Assembly (NCBI RefSeq): GCF_000058485.1
Contig: NC_008278.1
Coordinates: 4,768,962-4,832,961, forward strand
Direction of reading: 5' to 3'
From: Frankia alni ACN14a
GTDB lineage: Bacteria; Actinomycetota; Actinomycetes; Frankiales; Frankiaceae
Length of the DNA: 64,000 nucleotides
The translations under genes and the position numbers were made by a program. This document shows, piece after piece, positions 63,097 to 64,000 of the stretch (position 1 is its first letter; every line of letters starts with the position of its first letter). Under the pieces are notes generated by a model. The model was given only the letters and a program-made list of their open reading frames with translations. It had not been told where the DNA came from and ran no database searches.

Positions 63097-64000
63097 ATGT
63101 CCAGCAACGTCTTCGGCGTCAGCAAGCGAGTCTCGCTGACGCTCGCCGCCGGGTCCGCAGCGCTCGCGCTCGCGGCCTGCGGCTCCAGTGGCGGCTCCAC
63201 GGGCGGCTCTGCCGGCGCGGCCGGCGCCCCGGTTCGTGGCGGTACGTTGACGTTCGCGATCAACTCCGACGGCACCTGCCTCGACCCGCACCAGAGCCCG
63301 GCCGACGTCGACGGGTTCTTCGCCCGGTCGATCGTCGACTCGCTCGTGGCCCTGAGCGACGACGGCACGATCTCCCCCTGGCTCGCCACGAGCTGGACCG
63401 TCTCGCCGGACCAGAAGACGTACTCGTTCGTTCTGCGCGACGACGTCACCTTCAGCAACGGCGAGAAGTTCGACGGCGCGGCCGTCAAGGCCAACCTCGA
63501 CCACATCGTCGCCCCGGCGACCAAGTCGCAGCTGGCGGCCGGCACCATCGCGACCTACACCGGCACCACCGTGCAGGACCCGACCCACGTCGAGGTCCAC
63601 TTCAGCACGCCGAACTCGGCGTTCCTGCCTTCGCTGGCCACGGCGTACCTGGGCATCGAGGCGCCGAGCACGTTGACGAAGCCGCCGTCCGAGCTCTGCA
63701 CGAAGATCGTCGGGAGCGGTCCGTTCATCAGCGCGGGCGGCTACGTCAAGGGCAAGGGCATCGACTACGTCCGGAACGCGAAGTACAACTGGGCGGCGAA
63801 GAACGCCAAGCACACCGGCCCGGCCTACCTCGACGCGTTGTCGATCCGCAGCATCCCCGAGGACTCCTCCCGCTACGGGGCGCTGACCAGCGGGCAGATC
63901 GACGCGATCGCGAGCGTCCCGCCGGTGAACGTGGCGCAGCTCAAGTCGACGCCGGGATTCCGGATCCAGACCGCGGCCGCGCCGGGCGGCAACTACAACT
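63097..64000 (+). CDS. Peptide/nickel-type ABC substrate-binding lipoprotein (partial)
   Basis: First 301 residues of an extracellular solute-binding protein, family 5, cut by the right edge. The signal is a lipoprotein one: SKRVSLTLAAGSAALALAACGSS, with the lipobox LAAC, Cys about 28. The mature part begins with GGSAGAAGAPVRGGTLTFAINSDGTCLDPHQS and reads LATSWTVSPDQKTYSFVLRDDVTFSNGEKFD, the family block. AGGAG lies 10 nt before ATG 63097. The permease and ATPase genes should follow off the right edge. The substrate is not known. Confidence 0.95.
   Translation, partial: MSSNVFGVSKRVSLTLAAGSAALALAACGSSGGSTGGSAGAAGAPVRGGTLTFAINSDGTCLDPHQSPADVDGFFARSIVDSLVALSDDGTISPWLATSWTVSPDQKTYSFVLRDDVTFSNGEKFDGAAVKANLDHIVAPATKSQLAAGTIATYTGTTVQDPTHVEVHFSTPNSAFLPSLATAYLGIEAPSTLTKPPSELCTKIVGSGPFISAGGYVKGKGIDYVRNAKYNWAAKNAKHTGPAYLDALSIRSIPEDSSRYGALTSGQIDAIASVPPVNVAQLKSTPGFRIQTAAAPGGNYN

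Overview
The window is very GC-rich, uses GTG and TTG starts freely, and has actinobacterial hallmarks: a type II polyketide cluster, a Roadblock/DUF742/GTPase/kinase conservon, F420-type luciferase-like oxidoreductases, PASTA-less transmembrane Ser/Thr kinases and lysine 6-aminotransferase. A filamentous actinomycete is secure. Frankia or a close relative is my best guess from the gene mix, but it is inference. No rRNA, tRNA or CRISPR array was found.

Layout. 1-2.9 kb (minus): end of a type II PKS operon (TcmI-type cyclase, ACP, aromatase/cyclase, cupin, ketosynthase alpha running off the left edge), resembling spore-pigment clusters. 3.4-9.0 kb (minus): a five-gene signalling operon, conservon histidine kinase, Roadblock, DUF742 and GTPase plus a two-HTH regulator, nearly all overlapping or 1 nt apart. 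9.7-20.3 kb: acyl-CoA thioesterase, enoyl-CoA hydratase, membrane proteins, a DEAD-box helicase with no ordinary start codon, an alpha/beta hydrolase and a PLP decarboxylase, separated by several short tandem-repeat arrays. 20.4-25.7 kb: dnaE and a cyclopropane-fatty-acid-synthase-like methyltransferase. 25.9-31.4 kb (minus): a PLP desulfhydrase/deaminase overlapping a toxin remnant, PPK2, and a lysine-to-aminoadipate pair (ALDH and lat).

31.8-38.7 kb: three transmembrane Ser/Thr kinases; the first two are tandem paralogues with collinear kinase domains, and the third converges on them. 39.3-42.4 kb: an MFS remnant, two tandem luciferase-like oxidoreductases and a divergent TetR regulator with a perfect inverted repeat between. 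42.5-45.8 kb: bluB under a cobalamin riboswitch, preceded by a 42-aa peptide gene coupled to an MFS gene that lacks its first two helices, then a LysR gene. 45.9-55.8 kb: SDR, acyltransferase, decayed genes including a TnpB remnant, a small secreted protein, a Clp-N protein, an SsuD/OsmC operon, and membrane proteins. 55.9-64 kb: redox genes (AKR, F420-reductase-like, SDR with divergent LysR, Bcp peroxiredoxin, flavodoxin-like), a methyltransferase, a solitary MazF-like toxin and the start of a peptide ABC-transporter binding lipoprotein.

The right half looks like accessory DNA: regulators diverge from the enzymes they probably control, and at least four gene remnants lie within 25 kb. The left half carries the core functions (dnaE, conservon, helicase). 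Coordinates for unusual starts were chosen from ribosome-binding sites and homologue alignment by eye; none was checked by database search.
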